Part shown: positions 1 to 7,116 of the stretch, piece by piece | Position numbering within the stretch: position 1 is the stretch's first letter | How the letters are laid out: each line of letters begins with the position of its first letter | DNA from: Acidobacteriota bacterium | GTDB taxonomy: Bacteria; Acidobacteriota; Blastocatellia; Pyrinomonadales; Pyrinomonadaceae | Length of the DNA stretch: 54,606 bases | Direction: 5' to 3' | Assembly (NCBI GenBank): GCA_003223935.1 | Contig: QHXQ01000066.1 | Location: forward strand, 1-54,606 | The notes under the pieces: generated by a model | Databases searched by the model: none | Told to the model about the DNA's origin: nothing | Seen by the model: the letters and a program-made list of their open reading frames with translations, nothing else | Translations under genes and position numbers: made by a program

Positions 1-2
1 TC

Positions 3-791
3 TTTCTCACCTATCGCGCGGACAGAAGAATTGACGCGCTCGTCGCGGCGGAAACTGCGAGCGCGCCGCTCTATGGTTTCACCGCGCCCGATGGTATCCG
101 CCACACGCTCTGGCGTGCGCCCGCGCCCGAACAGATCGTGCGCGCGTTCCGTGAAGTGCCGCTGCTCTACATCGCCGACGGGCATCATCGCGCCGCCTCT
201 GCGAGCCGCGCCCGCGCCACGCTTCGGGCGCATAATCCGCAGCACACGGGCGAAGAAGAGTACAACCGTTTCCTCGCCGTTATCTTTCCATCTGATCAAG
301 TGCAGATACTCGCGTACAATCGCGTGGTCAAAGATTTGAACGGCTTGCAACCCGATGCGTTCGTCGCGCGCGTGGCTGAGAGATTCGACGTGGACGAGAA
401 CGGCACAGCGCAACCAACGTCGCCCGGTCAGTTCAGCATGTATCTTGGCGGCCGTTGGTACGGTCTGCGCTTCAAAGGCGACGTGACAGGTGCGGCCACA
501 GACCCGACCGCCACGCTTGACGTGAGCGTGCTGCAAGAGAACCTGCTCGACGCAATCCTCGGCATCAAAGACGTGCGGACAGACAAGCGCATAGATTTCG
601 TCGGCGGCATACGCGGCACGGATGAATTAGAGAAGTTGGTCAACACGGGCCGCGCCGCCGTCGCCTTCTCGCTCTATCCGACGACGATTGACGACCTGCT
701 CCGCGTCTCGGACAAGAGCGGCATCATGCCGCCCAAGTCCACTTGGTTCGAGCCGAAGCTGCGCGACGGTCTATTGATTCATCAGATTTGA
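3..791 (+). CDS. DUF1015 family protein (5' end outside window)
   Basis: The open frame enters from the left edge at base 3 and ends at TGA 789-791, giving about 262 C-terminal residues. The motifs PLYGFTAPDG, YIADGHHR and GTDELEKLV fit the DUF1015 family (COG4198), whose full members are near 400 residues, so roughly the first third is missing. There is no signal peptide or membrane segment in the visible part, so it is probably cytoplasmic. The biochemical role of the family is not settled to my knowledge. Its position just ahead of serA, with serC 4 kb on, suggests a job in serine metabolism, and family members sit beside serA in other bacteria (recalled, not checked here). The only start codons visible are internal. 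Confidence is high for the family and low for any function. Confidence 0.85.
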   Translation, partial: FLTYRADRRIDALVAAETASAPLYGFTAPDGIRHTLWRAPAPEQIVRAFREVPLLYIADGHHRAASASRARATLRAHNPQHTGEEEYNRFLAVIFPSDQVQILAYNRVVKDLNGLQPDAFVARVAERFDVDENGTAQPTSPGQFSMYLGGRWYGLRFKGDVTGAATDPTATLDVSVLQENLLDAILGIKDVRTDKRIDFVGGIRGTDELEKLVNTGRAAVAFSLYPTTIDDLLRVSDKSGIMPPKSTWFEPKLRDGLLIHQI

Positions 792-812
792 AGCTGTGCG
801 AGCAGTTAATCG

Positions 813-898
813 GAACCGCCTGCGGTAGCGGGCGGGTCTTAGTTACGACAATGAGCAGCTTGGTGTGACCAAGACCCGCCCGCTACCGCAGGCGGTTC
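813..898. repeat. long hairpin repeat R1 (copy 1 of 4)
   Basis: Perfect 28-bp inverted arms at 813-840 and 871-898 surround a 30-base loop. The core CCGCCTGCGGTAGCGGGCGG recurs at R2 (2767-2842), R3 (5779-5873) and R4 (33986-34095). It lies between the DUF1015 gene and the acetyltransferase gene and codes for nothing. It could act as a transcription terminator, but the recurrence of the same sequence points to a dispersed repeat. Confidence 0.9.
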
Positions 899-914
899 TG
901 ACTAGGATATTCAT

Positions 915-1457
915 TTGCTCATCGAAACTGACAGACTATTGATGCGCCCGTTGACGGCCGACGATCTGCCCACACTCATCCGCTTGCGCTCGGATGATGA
1001 CGTGTCGCGTTACATCGGCGGCAAACGGATGCAGTCGCCGGAGATGATCGAGCAGCGTTTCCGTTTCTATCTGGCCTGTCATGAGCAGCGCGGCTACGGG
1101 ATGGCTATGATCCTGCGCAAGTCCGACGGCGAGATAATCGGCTGGGGTGGCTTGCAGCCTCTGGAAGAGACGGGCGAGACCGAAGTCGGCTATGGTTTCG
1201 ACAAACCTTTCTGGGGCCGAGGGTACGCGACCGAGATGGCCGCCGCATGGTTGCGCTTCGGCTTCGAGCAAGCGGGGCTTGAGCGCATCGTTGCTGTGGC
1301 CATACCGGAGAACGTTGCCTCACGCCACGTGATGGAAAAGCTCGGCATGCGTTACGAACGCGAGGCGCAGCATTACGGCAACAACTGCGTCTTCTACGCG
1401 ATCACGCGCGCCGAATTCGTGCCGCGTGCGGGCTTTTACGCCGTGCATAATTCTTGA
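915..1457 (+). CDS. GNAT family N-acetyltransferase (RimJ/RimL type)
   Basis: The 180-residue protein starts with TETDRL-like residues (IETDRLLMRPL) typical of the Acetyltransf_3 / RimJ-RimL group and carries the acetyl-CoA loop GRGYATE near residue 99, followed by NVASRHVMEKLG, the usual C-terminal GNAT helix. It should transfer an acetyl group from acetyl-CoA to an amine; the substrate cannot be read from sequence. The start is TTG at 915, chosen because AGGA lies 8 bases upstream and no ATG is available. It ends 15 bases before serA, so the two are probably co-transcribed. It could equally be a small-molecule acetylase rather than a ribosomal-protein enzyme. Confidence 0.85.
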   Translation: MLIETDRLLMRPLTADDLPTLIRLRSDDDVSRYIGGKRMQSPEMIEQRFRFYLACHEQRGYGMAMILRKSDGEIIGWGGLQPLEETGETEVGYGFDKPFWGRGYATEMAAAWLRFGFEQAGLERIVAVAIPENVASRHVMEKLGMRYEREAQHYGNNCVFYAITRAEFVPRAGFYAVHNS

Positions 1458-1472
1458 CGGAGCGAGCCGAAG

Positions 1473-2681
1473 ATGAAGGTACTAATCGCCGATAAGTTTG
1501 AGCAGTCAGGGCGCGATGGACTGGACGCCGCAGGCTGCGATTATTCATATCAGCCGGACGTGAAAGACGACGCGCTCACGGAAGCGATTCGCGGCTACGA
1601 GCCGGACGCGCTCGTCGTGCGCTCAACGCGCGTGACCGAGCCGATGATGGACGCAGGCATGTTGAAGCTGATCGTGCGCGCGGGCGCGGGCTACAACACG
1701 ATTGACGTGGCCGCCGCCTCGCGGCGCGGCATCTACGTCTCAAACTGTCCCGGCAAAAACTCCATCGCCGTCGCCGAACTTGCCTTCGCCTTGATCCTCG
1801 CGCTCGACCGCCGCATCGCCGACAATGTTATCACCCTCAGACAAGGACAGTGGAACAAGAAAGAGTTCTCGAAAGCGCGCGGACTTTATGGGCGCACGCT
1901 CGGTCTTGTCGGCACAGGCCAGATCGGGCAGGAGATGATCATGCGCGCGCGTGCGTTCGGCATGCCGGTCATCGCTTGGAGTCGCAGCCTCACGCCGGAG
2001 CGCGCGGAAGAGTTGGGCATCGAACGCGCCGACAGTCCGCTTGATGTCGCGCGCGCCTCAGGCATCGTGAGCGTCCATGTTGCTTTGAAGCCTGAGACGC
2101 GCACCTTTCTCGGCGCGGATTTCTTCAACGCCATGCGCGCGGGCGCGTACTTCATTAACACTTCGCGCGGTGAGGTGGTTGATCAAGCGGCGCTGTTGCA
2201 CGCGATGCGCGAGCGCGGGATTCGCGCAGGGCTTGATGTTTACGCAAACGAGCCGACCTCTGCGACGGGCGAGTTTACAGACGAGATCGCGCGCGAACCG
2301 AATCTCTACGGCACGCATCACATCGGCGCTTCAACCGATCAAGCGCAAGAGGCCATCGCCGCCGAGACCGTCCGCATCATCCGCACTTTCAAAGAGACAG
2401 GTAAAGTGCCCAACGTCGTCAACCTCGCCGCACGCACGCCCGCCACACACCTGCTCGTCGTGCGTCATCGCGACCGTCCCGGCGTGCTTGCTTCGGTGCT
2501 CGGCGCGATCCGCGCGGCCGAGATCAACGTGCAAGAGATGGAGAACATCATCTTCGAGGGCGCAGAAGCGGCCGTCGCCCGCATCAACCTCGAAGCCGCG
2601 CCGTCACGCGACACGCTCGAACGCCTGCGCGCGGAGAACGCGGACATCATCGAGCTTGATCTGTTGGAACTGAGAAGCTAA
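1473..2681 (+). CDS. serA: D-3-phosphoglycerate dehydrogenase
   Basis: The 402-residue cytoplasmic enzyme oxidises 3-phosphoglycerate to 3-phosphohydroxypyruvate with NAD+, the first step of serine synthesis. The NAD fingerprint GTGQIG is at residues 147-152. The catalytic arginine is R232 (NTSRGEVVD), the glutamate E260 (YANEP) and the histidine H283 (THHIGAST). A C-terminal ACT domain (about 325-402) begins THLLVVRHRDRPGVL and is the usual site of serine feedback or assembly. The intervening ASB domain of long SerA types is absent, which puts it in the short ACT-only class. GGAG upstream of ATG 1473 supports the start. serC lies 2 kb downstream; the intervening DNA holds repeats and two unrelated genes. 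Confidence 0.95.
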   Translation: MKVLIADKFEQSGRDGLDAAGCDYSYQPDVKDDALTEAIRGYEPDALVVRSTRVTEPMMDAGMLKLIVRAGAGYNTIDVAAASRRGIYVSNCPGKNSIAVAELAFALILALDRRIADNVITLRQGQWNKKEFSKARGLYGRTLGLVGTGQIGQEMIMRARAFGMPVIAWSRSLTPERAEELGIERADSPLDVARASGIVSVHVALKPETRTFLGADFFNAMRAGAYFINTSRGEVVDQAALLHAMRERGIRAGLDVYANEPTSATGEFTDEIAREPNLYGTHHIGASTDQAQEAIAAETVRIIRTFKETGKVPNVVNLAARTPATHLLVVRHRDRPGVLASVLGAIRAAEINVQEMENIIFEGAEAAVARINLEAAPSRDTLERLRAENADIIELDLLELRS

Positions 2682-2743
2682 AAATTGACTTCCAGCTAAG
2701 TCGGAAGATGCCGAGCAACGGGAGATGCTAATCAACAAGCTTA

Positions 2744-2880
2744 TACCAAGTTGCAATACAAAGAGAGGTCAGTACCGCCTGCGGTAGCGGGCGGGTGTTG
2801 TGCTAGGAGCAGACCCGCCCGCTACCGCAGGCGGTACTGACCACGCGACATACTACCTCTTTTTCTATTGCAACTTGGTA
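2744..2880. mobile_element. MITE-like element with 15-bp terminal inverted repeats
   Basis: The ends TACCAAGTTGCAATA (2744-2758) and its exact complement (2866-2880) bound a 137-bp non-coding unit. The bases TTA lie immediately outside both ends (2741-2743 and 2881-2883), as expected of a short target duplication. Hairpin repeat R2 sits inside it. No transposase is encoded. Its right end lies about 45 bases before the start of the next gene and may carry or disturb that gene's leader. Confidence 0.6.
2767..2842. repeat. long hairpin repeat R2 (copy 2 of 4)
   Basis: Perfect 30-bp arms at 2767-2796 and 2813-2842 surround a 16-base loop, the shortest loop of the four copies. The core is identical to R1, R3 and R4. 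It is nested within the MITE-like element 2744-2880, so one element apparently landed in the other or R2 is the element's cargo. Confidence 0.9.
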
Positions 2881-2925
2881 TTAGGGCAAGCGGCGCGCGT
2901 CACGAAGAAAGTTGAGGTGACAGCG

Positions 2926-3759
2926 ATGGAAACTAAGTTCAGACCGATTCCGATAACGATTCTTGACATCATGGCGATCCTACTCCCCGGCTTCGCTTGG
3001 TTGATTCTGATCGTGACCGCGTTCGAAATCACGCGCACGCTGCATGGAACTGAAGTTCCTTCGCCGATTTTGGCTTGGGAGCGGATTGTTCTGGCCATGA
3101 AAAAGGCTAACACTTGGTTTGCTCCACTCACCTTAGTTATGATCTCACTCTTGATCGGCTATTTATTGAAGCCCGGCGCTATTTTTATTACCGAAGGGAT
3201 GGATAGGCACTGGCATAAGATCAGGTTCTGGATAAAACGCATAAGCGCCAAGGAAGCGGATGAGGCCAAGTTAAAGAAAGATGCTGATGAATCGTTTGAC
3301 AAGTTGAAGTTTCCCTTCAACGGCATCTATAAGCAGGATAAACTTTACATAAATGTGCGCGAGATGTTGACGGCAAAAGTAGGGTGTTCTCCGGAAGAGT
3401 TCTACAGCAATCAGATATTCGCGGTAGCTAAAAGGTATCTGCGCCTCGCCGCACCGACGCTGTGGGAGGAGAGCGAACGTAGGGAAGCAGAAGTCAGGAT
3501 GACCGCCGTCATGTTCCTCGCCTTCTTGTGCAGCACGTTACTAGGCCTCTTCACGCTCAGCTTTCAATTGGCGAATTATCTGCCGAATCGGGAAAAGAGG
3601 ATGACCCTTGGCTGGCTCATGCTGTCTTTACTGCTAAGTTGGCTGACTAAAGAGAGCTTATATCGCCTACGCAAACGTGAGGTTGGCTACACATATTTGA
3701 ACGCTCTCATTGCGCACCATTGCCGAGATGAGGCGCGGCAAGACGAGACAGACATCTGA
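2926..3759 (+). CDS. four-helix membrane protein of unknown function
   Basis: I do not recognise this 277-residue protein. Four hydrophobic segments can be seen: about 15-37 (MAILLPGFAWLILIVTAF), 64-84, 185-210 and 228-250. A soluble stretch of about 100 residues between the second and third is rich in Lys, Asp and Glu. The start chosen is ATG 2926, preceded by GAGGTG at good spacing. The frame stays open upstream to 2800, but those codons lie inside the repeats and would give a spurious leader. GTG 2917 is an alternative. Its base composition is more AT-rich than its serA and serC neighbours, which hints at an inserted accessory gene. Confidence 0.75.
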   Translation: METKFRPIPITILDIMAILLPGFAWLILIVTAFEITRTLHGTEVPSPILAWERIVLAMKKANTWFAPLTLVMISLLIGYLLKPGAIFITEGMDRHWHKIRFWIKRISAKEADEAKLKKDADESFDKLKFPFNGIYKQDKLYINVREMLTAKVGCSPEEFYSNQIFAVAKRYLRLAAPTLWEESERREAEVRMTAVMFLAFLCSTLLGLFTLSFQLANYLPNREKRMTLGWLMLSLLLSWLTKESLYRLRKREVGYTYLNALIAHHCRDEARQDETDI

Positions 3760-3786
3760 GGCGCGGCAACGCACTTGAGCTATAAG

Positions 3787-4578
3787 ATGAAGGCGACACT
3801 CATCACAGGCGCGTCGAGCGGGATCGGCGAAGTGTTTGCGCGGCGGCTTGCAGCGCGGGGCGAGAATGTTGTGTTGGTGGCGCGTTCGGCTGAGAAGTTG
3901 AATGCGATCTGCAATGAGTTGGGGCGGGCGCATGGCGATGTGGTGGCGCAGGCGTTGGCGTTTGATTTGAGCGAGGCGGATGCGCCTGAGCGTCTGTTTG
4001 CAGAGACGGAGCGGCGCGGGCTTGAGGTTGAGACGTTAATTAACAATGCAGGCTTCGGTTCGCAGGGCGAGTTTGCGACGCTTGAGCTTGCGCGCGAGTT
4101 GAATATGATCGATCTGAACATCAAGGCGCTCGTCGCATTGACGCATCTCTATCTTGCGCCCATGCGTGAGCGCCGACGAGGCGCGATCATCAACGTCGCT
4201 TCGACCGCCGCGTTTCAAGCCGTGCCGTACATGACGACGTATGCCGCGACCAAAGCGTTCGTGCTCTCGTTCTCCGAAGGTTTGTGGGAAGAGAACCGCG
4301 CACACGGCGTCCGCGTGCTGGCGCTCTGTCCGGGCGTGACGACTACGAACTTCTTCGCCGCCGCACAGATGGATTTCACGCCGCCCGGCGCGCAGTCGCC
4401 CGAAGCCGTCGTTGATACAGCCTTGAGCGCGCTTGAACGCGGGCGCGCGCACGTCATCTCTGGTTGGGGCAACTACCTGCGCACACAAGCCGAGCGACTT
4501 GTGCCGCGCTCCGTCGTCACGCGCGTCGCGGGCAGTCTGTTCAGACCAAGAACGGTTAAGACAGAAGTTCAAAGTTAA
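3787..4578 (+). CDS. short-chain dehydrogenase/reductase (DltE/YqjQ-like)
   Basis: This 263-residue classical SDR has the nucleotide fingerprint TGASSGIG at residues 7-14, NNAG at 86-89, catalytic Ser139, Tyr152 and Lys156 (YAATK). It should interconvert a carbonyl and a hydroxyl with NAD(P)H in the cytoplasm; the substrate is unknown. ATG 3787 gives the normal SDR N-terminus; an in-frame TTG at 3775 would add four residues. No strong ribosome site is seen. The last codons lie inside heptamer palindrome H1, so the repeat has supplied the C-terminal residues VQS and the stop codon. Confidence 0.9.
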   Translation: MKATLITGASSGIGEVFARRLAARGENVVLVARSAEKLNAICNELGRAHGDVVAQALAFDLSEADAPERLFAETERRGLEVETLINNAGFGSQGEFATLELARELNMIDLNIKALVALTHLYLAPMRERRRGAIINVASTAAFQAVPYMTTYAATKAFVLSFSEGLWEENRAHGVRVLALCPGVTTTNFFAAAQMDFTPPGAQSPEAVVDTALSALERGRAHVISGWGNYLRTQAERLVPRSVVTRVAGSLFRPRTVKTEVQS

Positions 4579-4666
4579 AGGTTCAAGGTTCAAAGTTTAC
4601 AGTAGCAAGCCGCAGACTTTCCTGTTGGGCATTCGACCTTGAACCTTGAACCTGCAACCTTGAACT
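4566..4666. repeat. heptamer palindrome H1 (GGTTCAA type)
   Basis: Arms of 31 bp at 4566-4596 and 4636-4666 are complementary with about five mismatches. Both are made of 7-base units such as AGTTCAA and GGTTCAA. The palindrome overlaps the last codons of the SDR gene and ends just before the serC ribosome site. It shares its unit with H4 at 41338-41433. Confidence 0.8.
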
Positions 4667-4684
4667 TATTACGAGGAAATAATA

Positions 4685-5770
4685 ATGACTGAGCGAATCT
4701 TCAATTTTAGTGCCGGCCCCGCCGTGCTGCCTGTGCCGGTGTTGGAGCAGGCGCGCGACGAGATGTTGAGTCTGCCGGGCGTGGGTATGTCTGTAATGGA
4801 GATTAGCCATCGCTCGCCGACGTTCGACGAGATACACAAGAGCGCAATCCAAGGCATGCGCGAGTTGCTTGGCATCCCGGAAAACTATCACGTGCTCTTT
4901 CTGCAAGGTGGCGCGAGTCTGCAATTCTCGATGGTGCCGATCAATCTGTTGCCGACGGGCGCGAGCGCCGACTACATCATCACCGGCAGTTGGGGCAAGA
5001 AGGCGCTGAAGGAGGCGAAGAAGCAGGGCGCTGTGAACGTCGCCGCAGACATGGCCGACAGCCGCTACACGCGCGTGCCCGAAGCGCACGAGTTGAAACT
5101 CGACCCACATGCGGCTTACGTCCACCTCACGACGAACGAGACGATTGAAGGCGTCGAATGGCAGCAAGAGCCAGAGATGGGCGACGTGTCGCTCGTTGCA
5201 GATGCGTCGTCGGATATTTGCTCGCGCCCGATGGACATCGGGAAGTACGCGCTCATCTACGCGGGCGCGCAGAAGAACCTCGGCCCGTCGGGCGTCACCG
5301 TCGTCATCATCCGCGATGATCTCTTGTCGCGCATCCCTGACGGTCTGCACACGATGCTCGACTATCGCACACACACGCAGAACGATTCGCTCTACAACAC
5401 GCCGAACACTTGGGGCATCTACATTCTCAACTTGGTGTGCAAGTGGGTTAAGGACAAGGGCGGGCTTGAAGCAATGCACAGCGAGAACAAAGCAAAGGCG
5501 CAACTCATCTACGATGCGATTGATGCGACCGACTTTTATCGCGGCCACGCTGCAACGGAAGCGCGCTCGTTGATGAACGTGACGTTTCGGCTGCCGTCGG
5601 AAGATTTGGAGAAGCGTTTTGCGAAAGAGGCAAGCGCGCAAGGATTGGACGGTCTCAAAGGGCATCGCTCGGTCGGCGGCATCCGCGCCTCGATCTACAA
5701 CGCCTTCCCGCGCGCCGGCTGCGAGGCGCTCGTCGAGTTCATGCGTGAGTTCGAGCGGAAGAACGGTTAG
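4685..5770 (+). CDS. serC: phosphoserine aminotransferase
   Basis: The 361-residue PLP enzyme converts 3-phosphohydroxypyruvate and glutamate to phosphoserine and 2-oxoglutarate, step two of serine synthesis. It begins FNFSAGPAVLP, the SerC signature, contains HRSP (41-44) and FLQGGAS (72-78), and the PLP lysine is K197 in AGAQKNLGPSG. The C-terminus has GHRSVGGIRASIYNA, the substrate-phosphate arginine region. Length matches the family. ATG 4685 has GAGG 9 bases upstream. With serA it covers the first two steps; no serB-like phosphatase is visible here. Repeat R3 follows nine bases after the stop. Confidence 0.96.
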   Translation: MTERIFNFSAGPAVLPVPVLEQARDEMLSLPGVGMSVMEISHRSPTFDEIHKSAIQGMRELLGIPENYHVLFLQGGASLQFSMVPINLLPTGASADYIITGSWGKKALKEAKKQGAVNVAADMADSRYTRVPEAHELKLDPHAAYVHLTTNETIEGVEWQQEPEMGDVSLVADASSDICSRPMDIGKYALIYAGAQKNLGPSGVTVVIIRDDLLSRIPDGLHTMLDYRTHTQNDSLYNTPNTWGIYILNLVCKWVKDKGGLEAMHSENKAKAQLIYDAIDATDFYRGHAATEARSLMNVTFRLPSEDLEKRFAKEASAQGLDGLKGHRSVGGIRASIYNAFPRAGCEALVEFMREFERKNG

Positions 5771-5778
5771 AAACTCAG

Positions 5779-5873
5779 GTCAGAACCGCCTGCGGTAGCG
5801 GGCGGGTGAGGGTTACACAAAAACTACTCGCTGTTGTAACTAAGACTCGCCCGCTACCGCAGGCGGTTCTGAC
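5779..5873. repeat. long hairpin repeat R3 (copy 3 of 4)
   Basis: Arms of 29 bp at 5779-5807 and 5845-5873 match with a single mismatch (C to T at 5847) and enclose a 37-base loop. The loop shares the string GTAAC-TAAGAC with the right arm flank of R4. It is placed just downstream of serC. Confidence 0.9.
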
Positions 5874-5986
5874 TTCGGTTCGTCGTCTTTACCCTCCCTG
5901 CGTTACAATAACCCCGACCTTGAAAGACCTTCGGCGGGCGCGAAGCAACAGATGCGCACCGCCAGTCTGCTCTCAAAATCAAAACT

Positions 5987-7042
5987 ATGAAACGAACGTG
6001 CCCCCTGTTCCTGTTCGGCCTGTTCCTGCTCGCTGTCTCGTTCGCGCAGACGCCGCCATCCGCATCGTCCAGCATTGAGCTTCCCGCCGAGAAGCATCTA
6101 CGCAACATGCGCCAGTTGACTTTTGGCGGCGAGAATGCCGAAGCATATTTCAGCGGCGACGGGCGCGAGTTGATCTTTCAATCGAAGCGCGACGGGCGCG
6201 AGTGCGATCAGATTTACACGATGCGCACGGATGGCTCGGACGTGCATCTGATCTCAACCGGCGCGGGGCGCACGACCTGTTCATATTTCTTTCCGAACCA
6301 CAAGCGCATTCTTTACTCTTCGACACACGGCGCGGCGCGCGAATGTCCGCCGCGTCCTGATTACTCGAAGGGTTATGTCTGGCCCGTCTATGCAGGTTAT
6401 GACATCTATACGGCGCGACCGGACGGCTCTGATCTGAAACAGTTGACCGCAACACCGGGCTACGACGCCGAAGCGACCATCTCGACAGATGGCAAAAAGA
6501 TCGTCTTCACTTCATTGCGCGATGGCGATCTCGACATCTACACGATGGACGCGGACGGCCGGAACGTGAAACGTCTGACGAACGAGTTAGGCTACGATGG
6601 CGGCCCGTTCTTCTCGCGTGATGGCAAGCAGATCGTCTATCGCGCTTATCATCCGCAGACCGCAGCGGAGATCGCGCGCTACAAACAGAAGCTGGTCGAG
6701 GGCGTCATCGAGCCGACGGTGTTTGAGTTGTGGCTGATGAACGCGGACGGCTCGAACAAGCGGCAAGTCACACACCTCGGCGGCGCCAGCTTCGCGCCCT
6801 ATCTCTTCCCCGACGGCAGACGGATCATCTTCGCGTCGAACTTAAACGATCCGAAGGGGCGCAACTTCGATCTCTACGCGATCAACGTGGACGGCACAGG
6901 GCTTGAGCGCATCACTTACAACGACACCTTCGACGGCTTTCCGATGTTTTCGCCCGACGGTAAGAAATTGGTCTTTGCCTCGAACCGCAATGGCAAAGTG
7001 CGCGGCGACACCAACATCTTCATCGCCGATTGGGTGGAGTAA
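5987..7042 (+). CDS. secreted TolB-like PD40 beta-propeller protein
   Basis: The 351-residue protein opens with a signal peptide (MKRTCPLFLFGLFLLAVSFA, then QT). Repeats of the PD40 type follow, each with a core like FSPDGKKLVFASNRNG or STDGKKIVFTSLRDG and a D-I-Y-T-M/A strand; I count about six. The fold should be a beta-propeller related to the TolB C-terminal domain, exported to the periplasm or outside. There is no enzyme motif; family members bind proteins or accompany peptidases. It is followed after 74 bases by the M28 peptidase on the same strand, so the two may form a unit. Upstream DNA carries repeat R3. Confidence 0.85.
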   Translation: MKRTCPLFLFGLFLLAVSFAQTPPSASSSIELPAEKHLRNMRQLTFGGENAEAYFSGDGRELIFQSKRDGRECDQIYTMRTDGSDVHLISTGAGRTTCSYFFPNHKRILYSSTHGAARECPPRPDYSKGYVWPVYAGYDIYTARPDGSDLKQLTATPGYDAEATISTDGKKIVFTSLRDGDLDIYTMDADGRNVKRLTNELGYDGGPFFSRDGKQIVYRAYHPQTAAEIARYKQKLVEGVIEPTVFELWLMNADGSNKRQVTHLGGASFAPYLFPDGRRIIFASNLNDPKGRNFDLYAINVDGTGLERITYNDTFDGFPMFSPDGKKLVFASNRNGKVRGDTNIFIADWVE

Positions 7043-7116
7043 GCACTGAAAGATCATGCGCGTCGTCCATCGCGGTGCGCCGTTTGACTTGCACGAATTA
7101 CATCTGGAACTGATCT

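Noticed and set aside
4566..4666. H1 as a simple terminator of the SDR gene
   Set aside because: It has no T-run, overlaps coding bases, and its 7-base units recur in H4 where no shared gene context exists.
4583..5665. Long minus-strand frame opposite serC, and similar long frames opposite NurA (42052-43317), the kinase (11316-12449), amidohydrolase (18056-18919) and thiC (53467-54396)
   Set aside because: High-GC antisense shadows of strongly supported genes; Arg/His/Val-rich, no family motif, no ribosome site.
5806..6078. Plus-strand frame after serC
   Set aside because: Begins inside repeat R3 and overlaps the leader of the secreted PD40 gene in another frame.
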